Below are positions 26,730-34,467 of a DNA stretch of 64,000 bases, one piece after another. The notes under the pieces were generated by a model that saw nothing but the letters and a program-made list of their open reading frames with translations, did no database searches and was not told where the DNA came from. Position 1 is the stretch's first letter, and the number at the start of each line of letters is the position of its first letter. The position numbers were made by a program, and so were the translations under genes. The DNA is from Microbulbifer bruguierae (GTDB taxonomy: Bacteria; Pseudomonadota; Gammaproteobacteria; Pseudomonadales; Cellvibrionaceae): positions 4,306,001 through 4,370,000 of the forward strand of contig NZ_CP118605.1 of assembly GCF_029869925.1 (NCBI RefSeq). Direction: 5' to 3'.

Positions 26730-27281
26730 GTGAGCAAGATCGGCCTGTTTTACGGCAGCGATGAAGGCAATACCCAGGGCGTTGCCCAACGCATTGCCGC
26801 CCGCCTGGGGGACGCCCGGGTCGATATCCACGATATCGCCGATGTCACTCAGCTGGAAATCGCGGACTACGACCAACTGATCTTTGGTATTCCTACCTGG
26901 GATTTCGGCCAGATTCAGTCTGACTGGGAAGACTTCTGGGAGGATGTCCAGGAAATTGATTTCACGGGAAAGACCGTGGCCCTGTTTGGTCTTGGTGACC
27001 AGTTTGGTTACGGCGACTATTTTCTCGACGCCATGGGTATGCTGCATGATGTGATTGTCGCCAATGGTGCCACCATTGTCGGATACTGGCCGACCGAAGG
27101 CTACGACTTCGAGGCCTCCAAAGCCGAAGTACCTGGGGAGAATGTATTTGTTGGTCTTGCCATTGATGAAGACCAGCAGGAAGAGCTCACCAGTGAGCGC
27201 CTCAACCGCTGGTGCCAGCAGATAGCTGATGCTTTCGATCTAGAAGGTGGTGCAGATAGCATCACTTTGCTCGAGGACTAG
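26730..27281 (+). CDS. Long-chain flavodoxin
   Basis: An FMN-binding electron carrier of 183 residues, starting at GTG 26730 with GAGGAGA upstream. The phosphate loop GSDEGNTQGVAQRIA (about 9-23) is slightly unusual because most flavodoxins have T at the start (S/TxTGxT); here the run is GSDEGNT. Flavin-stacking segments are GIPTWDFGQIQSDWEDFWEDV (Trp about 57) and FGLGDQFGYGDYFLDAMG (Tyr about 94). The 20-residue insertion of the long-chain class is present (GYWPTEGYDFEASKA region). It may donate electrons to IspG/IspH, BioB or similar enzymes. The next gene starts seven bases on and is likely co-transcribed. Confidence 0.93.
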   Translation: MSKIGLFYGSDEGNTQGVAQRIAARLGDARVDIHDIADVTQLEIADYDQLIFGIPTWDFGQIQSDWEDFWEDVQEIDFTGKTVALFGLGDQFGYGDYFLDAMGMLHDVIVANGATIVGYWPTEGYDFEASKAEVPGENVFVGLAIDEDQQEELTSERLNRWCQQIADAFDLEGGADSITLLED

Positions 27282-27288
27282 CCCACCA

Positions 27289-27678
27289 ATGCCCAGACCG
27301 CAGATAGATACCCCGCAAAGCACACACACGCTCTCGTTGGAAGAGTTCTGGCACTGGTTGATGGACCATTGCAATTGCGTTCTGCGGGTGGGAACACCGG
27401 ACTCTATTCTTTACGACGATGAGGATTATCACTGGCGTTTCACCAATGAAAATCCACGTACGCTGTTGATTCAACTGGTGCGCGGCAAGCGCCTGGTGGG
27501 GGAAGTGTTTGTCGAGCCCGAGTTTGTCAGTAGCGTCCGGGTATCCCCTGGCGACAAGGATGAAGTAATTTTTGATTTGATGGCCGAGGCGGATGGTGAA
27601 GAGCAGGTACTCTATTACTTTGTAATGTCTCACGGTGTAGAGGCCGATACGCCGTCGCAACACGACAGTCTGCACTGA
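27289..27678 (+). CDS. Conserved hypothetical protein next to flavodoxin
   Basis: A soluble acidic protein of 129 residues that I do not recognise by name. The ATG at 27289 is taken because it falls seven bases after the flavodoxin stop, while an in-frame ATG at 27247 lies inside that gene. The sequence predicts helix (LEEFWHWLMDHCNCVLRVG) followed by beta strands (DYHWRFTNE, LLIQLVRGKRLVGEVFVEPEFV). There is no signal peptide or membrane segment. Two Cys lie close together (HCNC). Tight spacing suggests it works with, or is simply co-transcribed with, the flavodoxin. A bidirectional terminator follows. Confidence 0.75.
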   Translation: MPRPQIDTPQSTHTLSLEEFWHWLMDHCNCVLRVGTPDSILYDDEDYHWRFTNENPRTLLIQLVRGKRLVGEVFVEPEFVSSVRVSPGDKDEVIFDLMAEADGEEQVLYYFVMSHGVEADTPSQHDSLH

Positions 27679-27723
27679 CGTCGTTACGCATAATTGATCT
27701 GCGGAACTAAGCTGTGGAGCAAT

Positions 27724-27760
27724 AAAAAAGCCCTCGCCGATAAGGCGGGGGCTTTTTTTT
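27724..27760. terminator. Bidirectional rho-independent terminator
   Basis: GCCCTCGCC / GGCGGGGGC stem (with one G-T pair), flanked by six A on the left and eight T on the right, between convergent genes. Confidence 0.87.
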
Positions 27761-27771
27761 GCTTACAGTTT

Positions 27772-29253
27772 TTACTCTGCGGCGGCCTCAGTTTCGGCTT
27801 CTGCCGTCAGGAAGTCATCGTAATAGATGGCGTCCGCCGCGTTCGGATCCGCGGAATTGACCGTGGTGATGATGCTATAGATTCCACCGGCGTTCAGTTC
27901 AATGGTATCGGAATAGACAATGGTGTCCGAGCCGTCGAAGGTCACTACCAGATCGTAGGTGCCAGGATTGTATTTCACCCAGCCGCTGCTTTCGCGGTAG
28001 TCCAGGGACTCTTCCGGGTAGAGAGACGAAATATTCTCATCCTGTTCTACCAGATAGTAATCAAATGCGTCGCTGGCACCATTGATCAGGCGTAGTTTTG
28101 CATGGGTCGCCAAGCGTTGCACATTGTCGGTTACCTTGACCCCGTTCCAGTCATAGGATTTGCCGACAAAGAAGTAAGTAGCTTTGTCGCCCTGGGTCAG
28201 GTCCAGTTCCTTGCGTGCGAGGTAGACACCGGGGGAAGCCGCTGGTGTTACATCAACGGACAGGTCGGTCAGCTGGCTCTTGCTGATTTCCCCGTATACG
28301 GAATCGCTGCCAAAGGCCAGGCCGCTGGTGAAGGTTTCTTCAAATTCGTTGTCGATGTAGACATCGATGTCGTCGCCTTCCGGGACTGCGTGGGCAAAAC
28401 GCAATTCGGTGGTGGCATAGCGATCCGTCAGGGTTTTACTCTGGTCACGGAACATGGTGACTTTAACTGGCGCTGTGCCGACCCCGGCACCTTGGCGAAT
28501 GGCAAAACCCACACGGGTTTGCGCGTTGAGAGTAAAGGTGTTGGAGATGAACAGAACCTCTTGCGGGTTACCGACTTCGGTTAGAGTAAGGACATACTCA
28601 CCCTCATCCACAAGACCGTCAAAGGCGTCTTTTGGTGAAACAGTACCTTTGACCTGAACCGGCGACAGATTGGTGCCGGGCGCTTCCAGATAGACGTCTA
28701 CCTGGCCCAGATCTTTTGCCAGGTGGAAGAACCAGATTTCCAGGTTTTCATCTTCGGGATCGCCGTCTTCGTCCTCGTCTTCAGTGTCGAAAACGTGGAG
28801 AGGCTTGCTGTACTGGAGAAATTCCAGATCGCCATATTGTCCATACAGTATTGCCATGTAGTCAGTGTCATTCTGCACATTGAATGACGTGCTGGCGATT
28901 TCCGTACACTCGTCGTCGTCTTTCACTCCATCTTCATCTGCGTCACCAGCGCAGGCGGTGGTGTCGTCTGTGGGCAGAATAACCTCAGCGCGGATACCCA
29001 GCTCCCCTTTGGAGACACCAGATGAGACGCTGCCGCCAAAACCCAGCGTTCCCCAGCCGTATTCATCGTCGTTATCGAACGTAAACAGCGTGACACTTTC
29101 TAGATCGGATACTGCGTTGAATGCACCAATAATCGGACTCTGGGTTGAGTCCTCATCATCGTCATCACTGCCGCTGCCGGAACAGGCGCCCAGGAATCCG
29201 GAAAGTATAAGGACTGAAGCCAGAGAAGAAATTTTCCAGCGATCGAAATGCAT
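27772..29253 (-). CDS. DUF4397 domain lipoprotein
   Basis: A very acidic lipoprotein of 493 residues. The lipobox LGAC is at about residues 21-24, followed by a Gly/Ser/Asp stretch (GSGSDDDDED). Three or so repeats of a beta-sandwich type can be followed, the clearest DUF4397 match being ELRFAHAVPEGDDIDVYIDN (about 285-305), with LRLINGASDAFDYYLVE later (about 395). Two Cys frame a calcium-like loop (DADEDGVKDDDE, about 103-114). The abundance of Asp and Glu points to Ca2+ or salt adaptation. Function is unknown; proteins of this kind are found on the surface of marine Gammaproteobacteria. Confidence 0.82.
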   Translation of the reverse strand: MHFDRWKISSLASVLILSGFLGACSGSGSDDDDEDSTQSPIIGAFNAVSDLESVTLFTFDNDDEYGWGTLGFGGSVSSGVSKGELGIRAEVILPTDDTTACAGDADEDGVKDDDECTEIASTSFNVQNDTDYMAILYGQYGDLEFLQYSKPLHVFDTEDEDEDGDPEDENLEIWFFHLAKDLGQVDVYLEAPGTNLSPVQVKGTVSPKDAFDGLVDEGEYVLTLTEVGNPQEVLFISNTFTLNAQTRVGFAIRQGAGVGTAPVKVTMFRDQSKTLTDRYATTELRFAHAVPEGDDIDVYIDNEFEETFTSGLAFGSDSVYGEISKSQLTDLSVDVTPAASPGVYLARKELDLTQGDKATYFFVGKSYDWNGVKVTDNVQRLATHAKLRLINGASDAFDYYLVEQDENISSLYPEESLDYRESSGWVKYNPGTYDLVVTFDGSDTIVYSDTIELNAGGIYSIITTVNSADPNAADAIYYDDFLTAEAETEAAAE

Positions 29254-29576
29254 GTTTACTCCGATTATTTTTGCAAAAACATCCTGTCTAACTTATCAGT
29301 CAATATGCTTTACATGGATTAAGAAATGTAAGTAAACGGTTTAGAAGTGTGTTGCTATGGGGCTGAGGTGAAGTGAGGTTTCGCTGAAGTGTGTTGAGAG
29401 GAAGGAGGATAACAAGACCGGAGTGTGGGCGGTTAGCAAGTGCTAAGTACGGGGGGAGCTATTCGCTCGTTGATTGCCAATGGTCTTTTGAAATGGTTGA
29501 GAAGATGGCCTGCCATTGAGTTTGAACAGGCCAATCTTCATTTTTCCAGCAATATGTTAATTCTTGTAATGAAGTG
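29254..29576. promoter_or_regulatory. Intergenic region upstream of DUF4397 gene
   Basis: No gene is supported in these 323 relatively AT-rich bases. On the minus strand a TTGACT hexamer (29298-29303) could be a -35 for the lipoprotein gene, and TTACAT (29310-29315) with ATGTAA (29326-29331) forms a short inverted repeat just upstream of it. The half near dapE shows nothing clear. Confidence 0.35.
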
Positions 29577-30710
29577 TTAACTATCGACGAATACACCGCA
29601 CAGGATTTCGCGGTACATATCTTTAACCAGGTCCAGATCATCGGCCTTAACACATTCATCCACTTTGTGAATGGTGGCATTGACCGGACCCAGCTCTACC
29701 ACCTGGGCGCCGGTGGGCGCGATAAAACGACCATCGGAAGTGCCGCCAGCGGTGGAAAGTTCCGTGTCGCGGCCGGTGACTTTTTTGATCGCGGTCTGTG
29801 CGGATTCAACCAGCGGGCCTTCGGCAGTGAGGAACGGCTGCCCGCTGAGATTGAAGTTGGCTTCGTACTTGAGTCCGTGTTTGTCAAAAATCGCGCGGGC
29901 GCGGCTTTCCAGTTGGTCTGCGGTTGTTTCGGTGGAGAAGCGCCAGTTGCACACGACTTTTACATCGCCGGGAATCACATTGGTCGCGCCGGTACCGCCG
30001 TTGATATTGGAAACCTGGAAGCTGGTGGCCGGGAAAAAGTCATTGCCGTGGTCCCATTCTTCCGCAGTGAGTTCTGCCAGTGCCGGTGCCAGTTTGTGTA
30101 CCGGGTTTTCCGCCAGATGCGGGTAGGCCACATGTCCCTGGATACCAAATACGGTGAGTTCCAGGCCGAGAGAGCCGCGGCGGCCGTTCTTAATGACATC
30201 GCCGGCGAGCGCTGTGCTGGAGGGTTCTCCGACCAGACACCAGTCGATTTTCTCTCCTTTACCCTCGAGCCACTCGACCACTTTGACAGTGCCGTGCTTG
30301 GCCGGGCCTTCTTCGTCGCTGGTGATCAGGAAGGCGATGCGGCCTTTGTGATCCGGATGCGCGGCAACGAATTCTTCACAGGCTACGACCATGGCAGCCA
30401 GAGAGCCTTTCATGTCTGCGGCACCGCGGCCGTAAAGCATACCGTCTACGATCTGTGGTTCGAAGGGTGGGTATTGCCAGTTTTCCTGTGGGCCGGTTGG
30501 TACCACGTCGGTGTGGCCGGCAAAGGCAAATAGCGGACCTTTTTCGCCGCGCACGGACCAGAAATTATCGGTATCGCCGAAACGCAGGCGCTCGGTTTTG
30601 AAGCCGATTTTTTCCAGACGTTCGAGCATCAGCTCCATGCAGCCGGCGTCTTCGGGGGTGACGGATTGTCTGCGGATGAGGTCGCAGGCCAGTTGTACTG
30701 TCGGGGTCAT
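29577..30710 (-). CDS. dapE: Succinyl-diaminopimelate desuccinylase
   Basis: A Zn-dependent hydrolase that removes succinate from N-succinyl-LL-diaminopimelate, giving LL-DAP for lysine and peptidoglycan. The ATG at 30710 gives [19 protein letters not shown], the canonical start and a 377-residue protein; an in-frame extension to 30809 would read through repeat D and is rejected. Metal ligands are the His in [10 protein letters not shown], the Asp in GRGAADMKG, and the Glu pair in TSDEEGPA, with Glu in VGEPSS and His in ATIHKVDE. It lies downstream of dapD on the same strand, separated by two repeat elements. Confidence 0.97.
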   Translation of the reverse strand: MTPTVQLACDLIRRQSVTPEDAGCMELMLERLEKIGFKTERLRFGDTDNFWSVRGEKGPLFAFAGHTDVVPTGPQENWQYPPFEPQIVDGMLYGRGAADMKGSLAAMVVACEEFVAAHPDHKGRIAFLITSDEEGPAKHGTVKVVEWLEGKGEKIDWCLVGEPSSTALAGDVIKNGRRGSLGLELTVFGIQGHVAYPHLAENPVHKLAPALAELTAEEWDHGNDFFPATSFQVSNINGGTGATNVIPGDVKVVCNWRFSTETTADQLESRARAIFDKHGLKYEANFNLSGQPFLTAEGPLVESAQTAIKKVTGRDTELSTAGGTSDGRFIAPTGAQVVELGPVNATIHKVDECVKADDLDLVKDMYREILCGVFVDS

Positions 30711-30760
30711 ATTTTTGGGCTCCGTGATTGTTTGTCGGAGCACTATTCCTATTGAGTAGC

Positions 30761-30872
30761 GGCCCGCCTGCCGGGGACTCTTCGCGAGACACGCCGTGAA
30801 CCCATCCATGGGGGCTCTTCTAAAACATCCCTGTTTTAGAAGGTCTCGCGAAGAGTCCCCGGCAGGCGGGCC
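30761..30872 (+). repeat. Intergenic inverted-repeat element, copy D (perfect 30-bp arms)
   Basis: Arms 30761-30790 and 30843-30872 are perfectly complementary over 30 bases. The interior holds CCCAT-CC-ATGGG (30801-30812) and an 11-bp perfect hairpin (30817-30827 with 30832-30842, loop TCCC). The folded form is a three-way junction. The core GAGACACGCCGTGAACCCAT matches minus-strand copy A. It begins 50 bases upstream of the dapE start. Confidence 0.92.
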
Positions 30873-30954
30873 TTCGCGTTGAATTTCAGACTACTTTTCA
30901 ATTTCAGTTGAAATTACTAGCTTGTAATTGTCGAAGCGCAATAGTTAGTGCGAA

Positions 30955-31059
30955 GGCGAAGCATCTGGGGGAGCTTTTCGGAACCGTCGGCGACGGGACG
31001 TATTTAAGGGGGCGCCTAGCCCGATTCCGAAATAGTCCACTTGATGCTTTGCCGCCACC
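30955..31059 (-). repeat. Intergenic inverted-repeat element, copy E (degenerate)
   Basis: The outer stem is 30955-30983 against 31025-31053, with 22 of 29 positions paired; the intact ends are GGCGAAGCATC/GATGCTTTGCC and TTTCGGAA/TTCCGAAA. Boundary motif CCGCCACC is at 31052-31059. The block GGGGGCGCCTAGCCC (31008-31022) is shared, inverted, with copy B. An ACG-TCC-CGT tip (minus strand) replaces the usual CATCC tip. It lies 42 bases after the dapD stop. Confidence 0.75.
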
Positions 31060-31100
31060 GGACCAGCTTAATGCGGACCCGGTAGCTATCCGGCTGAAAA

Positions 31101-32132
31101 TCAGTTGCTATGCAACTCAGCATTCAGTTCAACCGCACTCTTGTTGGTCAGACACTCAACAGCACCGGTGCTGGAGTTGCGGCGGAACAGCAGGTCGGAT
31201 TTGCCGGCCAGATCGCGTGCTTTCACAGATTCAACCACGGAGCCTTTGTCGTCCAGTACGGAGACCTTGGTGCCGGCGGTGATGTACAGGCCAGATTCGA
31301 CCGTGCAGCGGTCACCCAGCGGAATACCGGTGCCGGCGTTGGCACCCAGCAGGCAGCCTTCGCCCAAGGAGATCACGATGTTACCGCCACCGGACAGTGT
31401 GCCCATAGTGGAACTGCCGCCGCCGAGGTCAGAACCGGCACCGACGAATACACCTGCAGAAATGCGGCCTTCGATCATGCCCGGACCCTCGGTGCCCGCG
31501 TTAAAGTTTACGAAGCCCTCGTGCATGATGGTGGTACCTTCACCCAGGTAAGCACCGAGGCGCACGCGCGCGGTGTGTGCGATACGTACACCCGTAGGTA
31601 CAACGTAGTTGGTCATTTTCGGGAACTTGTCCACGCAGGACACTTCCAGTAACTCGCCTTTGAGGCGGGCTTCCAGCTGGCGCTGCGGCAGCTCTTGCAG
31701 ATCGATGGCGCCCTGGTTGGTCCAGGCCACATTGGCCAGCTGGCCGAAAATACCGTCCAGTTTGGTGCCGTGGGGTTTTACCAGGCGGTGAGACAGCAGG
31801 TGCAGCTTCAGATAGGACTCGGGCACAGACTGGGGAGCTTCATCGCTGTGCAGAACAACGGCGACTAGTGGGCGCTGGCTGCTGGCGAACTGGCGAAGGA
31901 TTGCGGCTTGTTCGCTGGCGCCGGCACTTTCCAGTTGATCTGCCAGCGGCTGTAATTGCGCTTGTTCCAGTGCAACGGCCACATTGCCACCGCCGATGCT
32001 GAGTGCACCGGTAACGGCGTTGGCGATGGCATCTGCCGGGTTCAGCAGGGGCTGGGGAAAGTAGACTTCCAGCCAATCGCCTTTGCTGTTTTGCGTGCCA
32101 ACGCCAAAGCCGATGCTGTAAACGTTACTCAT
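31101..32132 (-). CDS. dapD: 2,3,4,5-tetrahydropyridine-2,6-dicarboxylate N-succinyltransferase
   Basis: Transfers succinyl from succinyl-CoA to tetrahydrodipicolinate in the succinylase branch of lysine/DAP synthesis. The 343-residue protein belongs to the longer Pseudomonas-type DapD class. An N-terminal alpha/beta domain is followed by left-handed beta-helix repeats (GVRIAHTARVRLGAYLGEGT, ISAGVFVGAGSDLGGGSSTM, GCLLGANAGTGIPLGDRC). AAGGAAA lies in front of the ATG. It shares strand and pathway with dapE and dapC, but two repeat elements and two unrelated genes (the ArsC-like gene and nth) are interspersed among them. Confidence 0.96.
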   Translation of the reverse strand: MSNVYSIGFGVGTQNSKGDWLEVYFPQPLLNPADAIANAVTGALSIGGGNVAVALEQAQLQPLADQLESAGASEQAAILRQFASSQRPLVAVVLHSDEAPQSVPESYLKLHLLSHRLVKPHGTKLDGIFGQLANVAWTNQGAIDLQELPQRQLEARLKGELLEVSCVDKFPKMTNYVVPTGVRIAHTARVRLGAYLGEGTTIMHEGFVNFNAGTEGPGMIEGRISAGVFVGAGSDLGGGSSTMGTLSGGGNIVISLGEGCLLGANAGTGIPLGDRCTVESGLYITAGTKVSVLDDKGSVVESVKARDLAGKSDLLFRRNSSTGAVECLTNKSAVELNAELHSN

Positions 32133-32191
32133 GTTGGTTTCCTTTTTGTGATTCTGTACGTGTGTGCTATCTGATTTTGTTTGTGCGACGG

Positions 32192-32536
32192 CTATTTGAC
32201 GAAGCTGGTGTAGCTGTCGGCCTTGAAGCCAAACAGAGTCTCACCGCCCCTGGTGATGACCGGACGCTTGATCAGCGTTGGGGTTTCTTCAGCGAGCGTT
32301 TCCGCACTGGAATTGTCCAGAGCGTTTTTTTGGGCTTCGTCGAGGGCGCGCCAGCTGGTGGAGCGGCGGTTAAGCACCTGCTCCCAGCCGAATTCTTTCA
32401 GCCAGTCCGCCAACGGTACCTGGTCCATACCGTTTTCGCGGAAATCGTGGAAGTTGTATTCCACATTATTTTGTTCCAGCCACTTGCGGGCCTTTTTTAC
32501 GGTGTCGCAATTTTTGATGCCATAAAGGGTAATCAT
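32192..32536 (-). CDS. Spx/ArsC-like (YffB-type) protein
   Basis: A thioredoxin-fold protein of 114 residues. The ATG at 32536 has AGGA at good spacing; a TTG at 32551 is also in frame. Signature stretches are LYGIKNCDTVKKARKWLE (single Cys, no CxxC) and TLIKRPVI, as in the ArsC-related YffB/Spx family. The proteins are related to arsenate reductase but are usually of unknown role, often next to dapE or dapD in Gammaproteobacteria, as here. A role in glutathione-linked redox chemistry is possible. Confidence 0.88.
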   Translation of the reverse strand: MITLYGIKNCDTVKKARKWLEQNNVEYNFHDFRENGMDQVPLADWLKEFGWEQVLNRRSTSWRALDEAQKNALDNSSAETLAEETPTLIKRPVITRGGETLFGFKADSYTSFVK

Positions 32537-32575
32537 CGCAGTTCCTGTCAATTGTCGACGGGCCAGATCGGGAGA

Positions 32576-33259
32576 TCAGGCTTTTTTGGTTTTCTTGGGG
32601 TTTTTACGTGCGGGGTAGCAGGTGGTGCAGATTTCACAAACGGTGCCATCGCAACCGCGGGCACTGCAGTACTCCCGTCCGTAGAAAATAATTTGCAGGT
32701 GCAACTTGTTCCATTTGTCGCTAGGGAATACACGCTTCAGGTCTTTTTCCGTCTGCACTACATTCTTGCCGCTGGTAAGTCCCCAGCGCTGGGCCAGGCG
32801 GTGAATATGGGTGTCTACCGGAAACGCGGGATGACCGAAGGCCTGTGCCATCACCACGCTGGCGGTTTTGTGTCCGACACCGGGCAGGGTTTCCAGTGCC
32901 GCCATATTCTCTGGTACTTTACCGTGGTATTCGTTAACCAGAATTTCTGACAGTTTCTGGATAGCCTTGGATTTTTGCGGCGAGAGTCCACAGGGACGGA
33001 TAACCTCCTGGATCTTTTCTACCGGCACCTTCGCCATGTCGTAGGGATTGTCCGCCAGTTCCCACAATGCGGGAGTAATCTGGTTTACTCGCTCGTCGGT
33101 GCACTGTGCGGACAGCAAGACGGCCACCAGCAGCGAGTAGGCATCGAAGTGGTCAAGGGGAACCGGGGTCTCTGGATACAGTTCTTCCAGGCGGTTGAGG
33201 ATGTAATCCACTCGTTCCTGTTTTAGTAGGTTTTTTGCGCTCATGGTGTTCGCCGGCAA
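32576..33259 (-). CDS. nth: Endonuclease III
   Basis: A base-excision repair DNA glycosylase/AP lyase that removes oxidised pyrimidines. The TTG at 33259 is favoured: AGGAG sits six bases ahead of it, overlapping the dapC stop, while the ATG at 33244 lies 21 bases from that site. The helix-hairpin-helix is LPGVGHKTASVVMAQAFG with catalytic Lys, and the catalytic Asp is in FPVDTHIHRLAQRWG. The C-terminal iron-sulfur Cys run reads CSARGCDGTVCEICTTC, so spacing differs from the C-x6-C-x2-C-x5-C of Escherichia coli, with an extra Cys. The tail is Lys-rich. Confidence 0.94.
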   Translation of the reverse strand: MPANTMSAKNLLKQERVDYILNRLEELYPETPVPLDHFDAYSLLVAVLLSAQCTDERVNQITPALWELADNPYDMAKVPVEKIQEVIRPCGLSPQKSKAIQKLSEILVNEYHGKVPENMAALETLPGVGHKTASVVMAQAFGHPAFPVDTHIHRLAQRWGLTSGKNVVQTEKDLKRVFPSDKWNKLHLQIIFYGREYCSARGCDGTVCEICTTCYPARKNPKKTKKA

Positions 33260-33267
33260 GGAGGCTC

Positions 33268-34443
33268 CTACTGGCAGAAACGGCGAATGCGTTGCGCCGC
33301 TTCAATACATTCTTCGAGAGTGGCAACCAGGGCCATGCGCACATATTCCGCACCGGGGTTTATGCCATTGGCCTCACGGGCGAGGAATGCTCCGGGCAGA
33401 ACGGTGATGTTTTGCTGGCGGAACAGCTCGCGGGCGAAGTGCTCGCCATCGCCCACCTTGGGCCAGAGATAAAAGCTGGCCTGGGGTTTTTCGACATCCA
33501 GACAGCCGTCGAGGATTTCCAGCACAGCGTCGAACTTCTGCTGGTACAGCGCGCGATTTTCCATTACGTGCTGCTCGTCCTGCCAGGCGGCAATCGAGGC
33601 GAACTGGGTAGGTACCGGCATGGCGCAGCCGTGATAGGTCCGGTACAGCAGAAATTTTTCCAGGACTTCGCGATCGCCAGCGACAAAACCGGAGCGCAGT
33701 CCTGGAAGGTTGGAGCGTTTCGACAGGCTGTGAAACACCACGCAGCGACGGTAGTCGTTGCGGCCCAGGTCAGCACAGGCCTGTAGCAGGCCGAGGGGAG
33801 GGTTCTGCTCGTCGAAGTAGAGTTCCGAATAGCACTCGTCGGAGGCGATGGTGAAATTGTACTGGTCGGCGAGTGCGATCAGGCGTTTGAAATCCTCCAT
33901 CTCCAGTAGTGCGCCAGTTGGATTGCCCGGTGTGCAGATATACAGCAGCTCACAGGCCTCCCAGACGGAAGCTGGAACGGCGTCGAAATCTGGCTTGAAA
34001 CCCGTTTCCACGCTGCAATTGATAAAGTGCGGTGTGGCGCCGGCGAGAAAGGCCGCGCCCTCGTAGATCTGGTAGAAGGGGTTGGGCATCACCACTTTTG
34101 CGCCCGGGGATACGACTGCCTGGGCGAAGGCAAACAATGCTTCGCGGGTGCCGTTGACGGGAATGACCTCGGTATCGGCACAGACGGACTCGAGATTAAA
34201 CCGCTGACACAGCCACTGCGCGATGGTTTGGCGCAAGGAATCCAGCCCTTTGGTAAGCGGGTAGGAGGCCAGCTTGTCCAGGTTGTCGATCAGTTCGTCG
34301 CGTACGAAAGCGGGCGGCGCGTGTTTGGGTTCACCGATGGATAGTGCGATGTGCGCAAGATCTGCAGGGCCTTCAATTCCTTCCTTCAGTGTTGCCAGTT
34401 TGGCGAAAGGGTAGGGTTGCAGCTGTTGTAAATTCGGATTCAT
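33268..34443 (-). CDS. dapC: Succinyldiaminopimelate aminotransferase
   Basis: A PLP enzyme (391 residues) converting N-succinyl-2-amino-6-ketopimelate to N-succinyl-LL-DAP, the step between DapD and DapE. The beginning MNPNLQQLQPYPFAKLATLKEG is typical of DapC (quoted in part: NPNLQQLQPYPFAKL). The PLP Lys lies in [17 protein letters not shown], and the cofactor-binding NGTREALFAFAQ, PNPFYQIYEG and CTPGNPTGA segments are intact. Its stop codon overlaps the nth ribosome site, so nth is probably expressed with it. Neighbours dapD and dapE complete the branch. Confidence 0.94.
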   Translation of the reverse strand: MNPNLQQLQPYPFAKLATLKEGIEGPADLAHIALSIGEPKHAPPAFVRDELIDNLDKLASYPLTKGLDSLRQTIAQWLCQRFNLESVCADTEVIPVNGTREALFAFAQAVVSPGAKVVMPNPFYQIYEGAAFLAGATPHFINCSVETGFKPDFDAVPASVWEACELLYICTPGNPTGALLEMEDFKRLIALADQYNFTIASDECYSELYFDEQNPPLGLLQACADLGRNDYRRCVVFHSLSKRSNLPGLRSGFVAGDREVLEKFLLYRTYHGCAMPVPTQFASIAAWQDEQHVMENRALYQQKFDAVLEILDGCLDVEKPQASFYLWPKVGDGEHFARELFRQQNITVLPGAFLAREANGINPGAEYVRMALVATLEECIEAAQRIRRFCQ

Positions 34444-34467
34444 GGTCGCTTTAACGTTATTCCAGTT

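Noticed and set aside
29459..29680. Small minus-strand open frame overlapping the dapE 3' end
   Set aside because: Overlaps dapE in another frame and lacks supporting signals.
30711..30809. Longer dapE start
   Set aside because: Would translate repeat D; the ATG at 30710 matches the family start.
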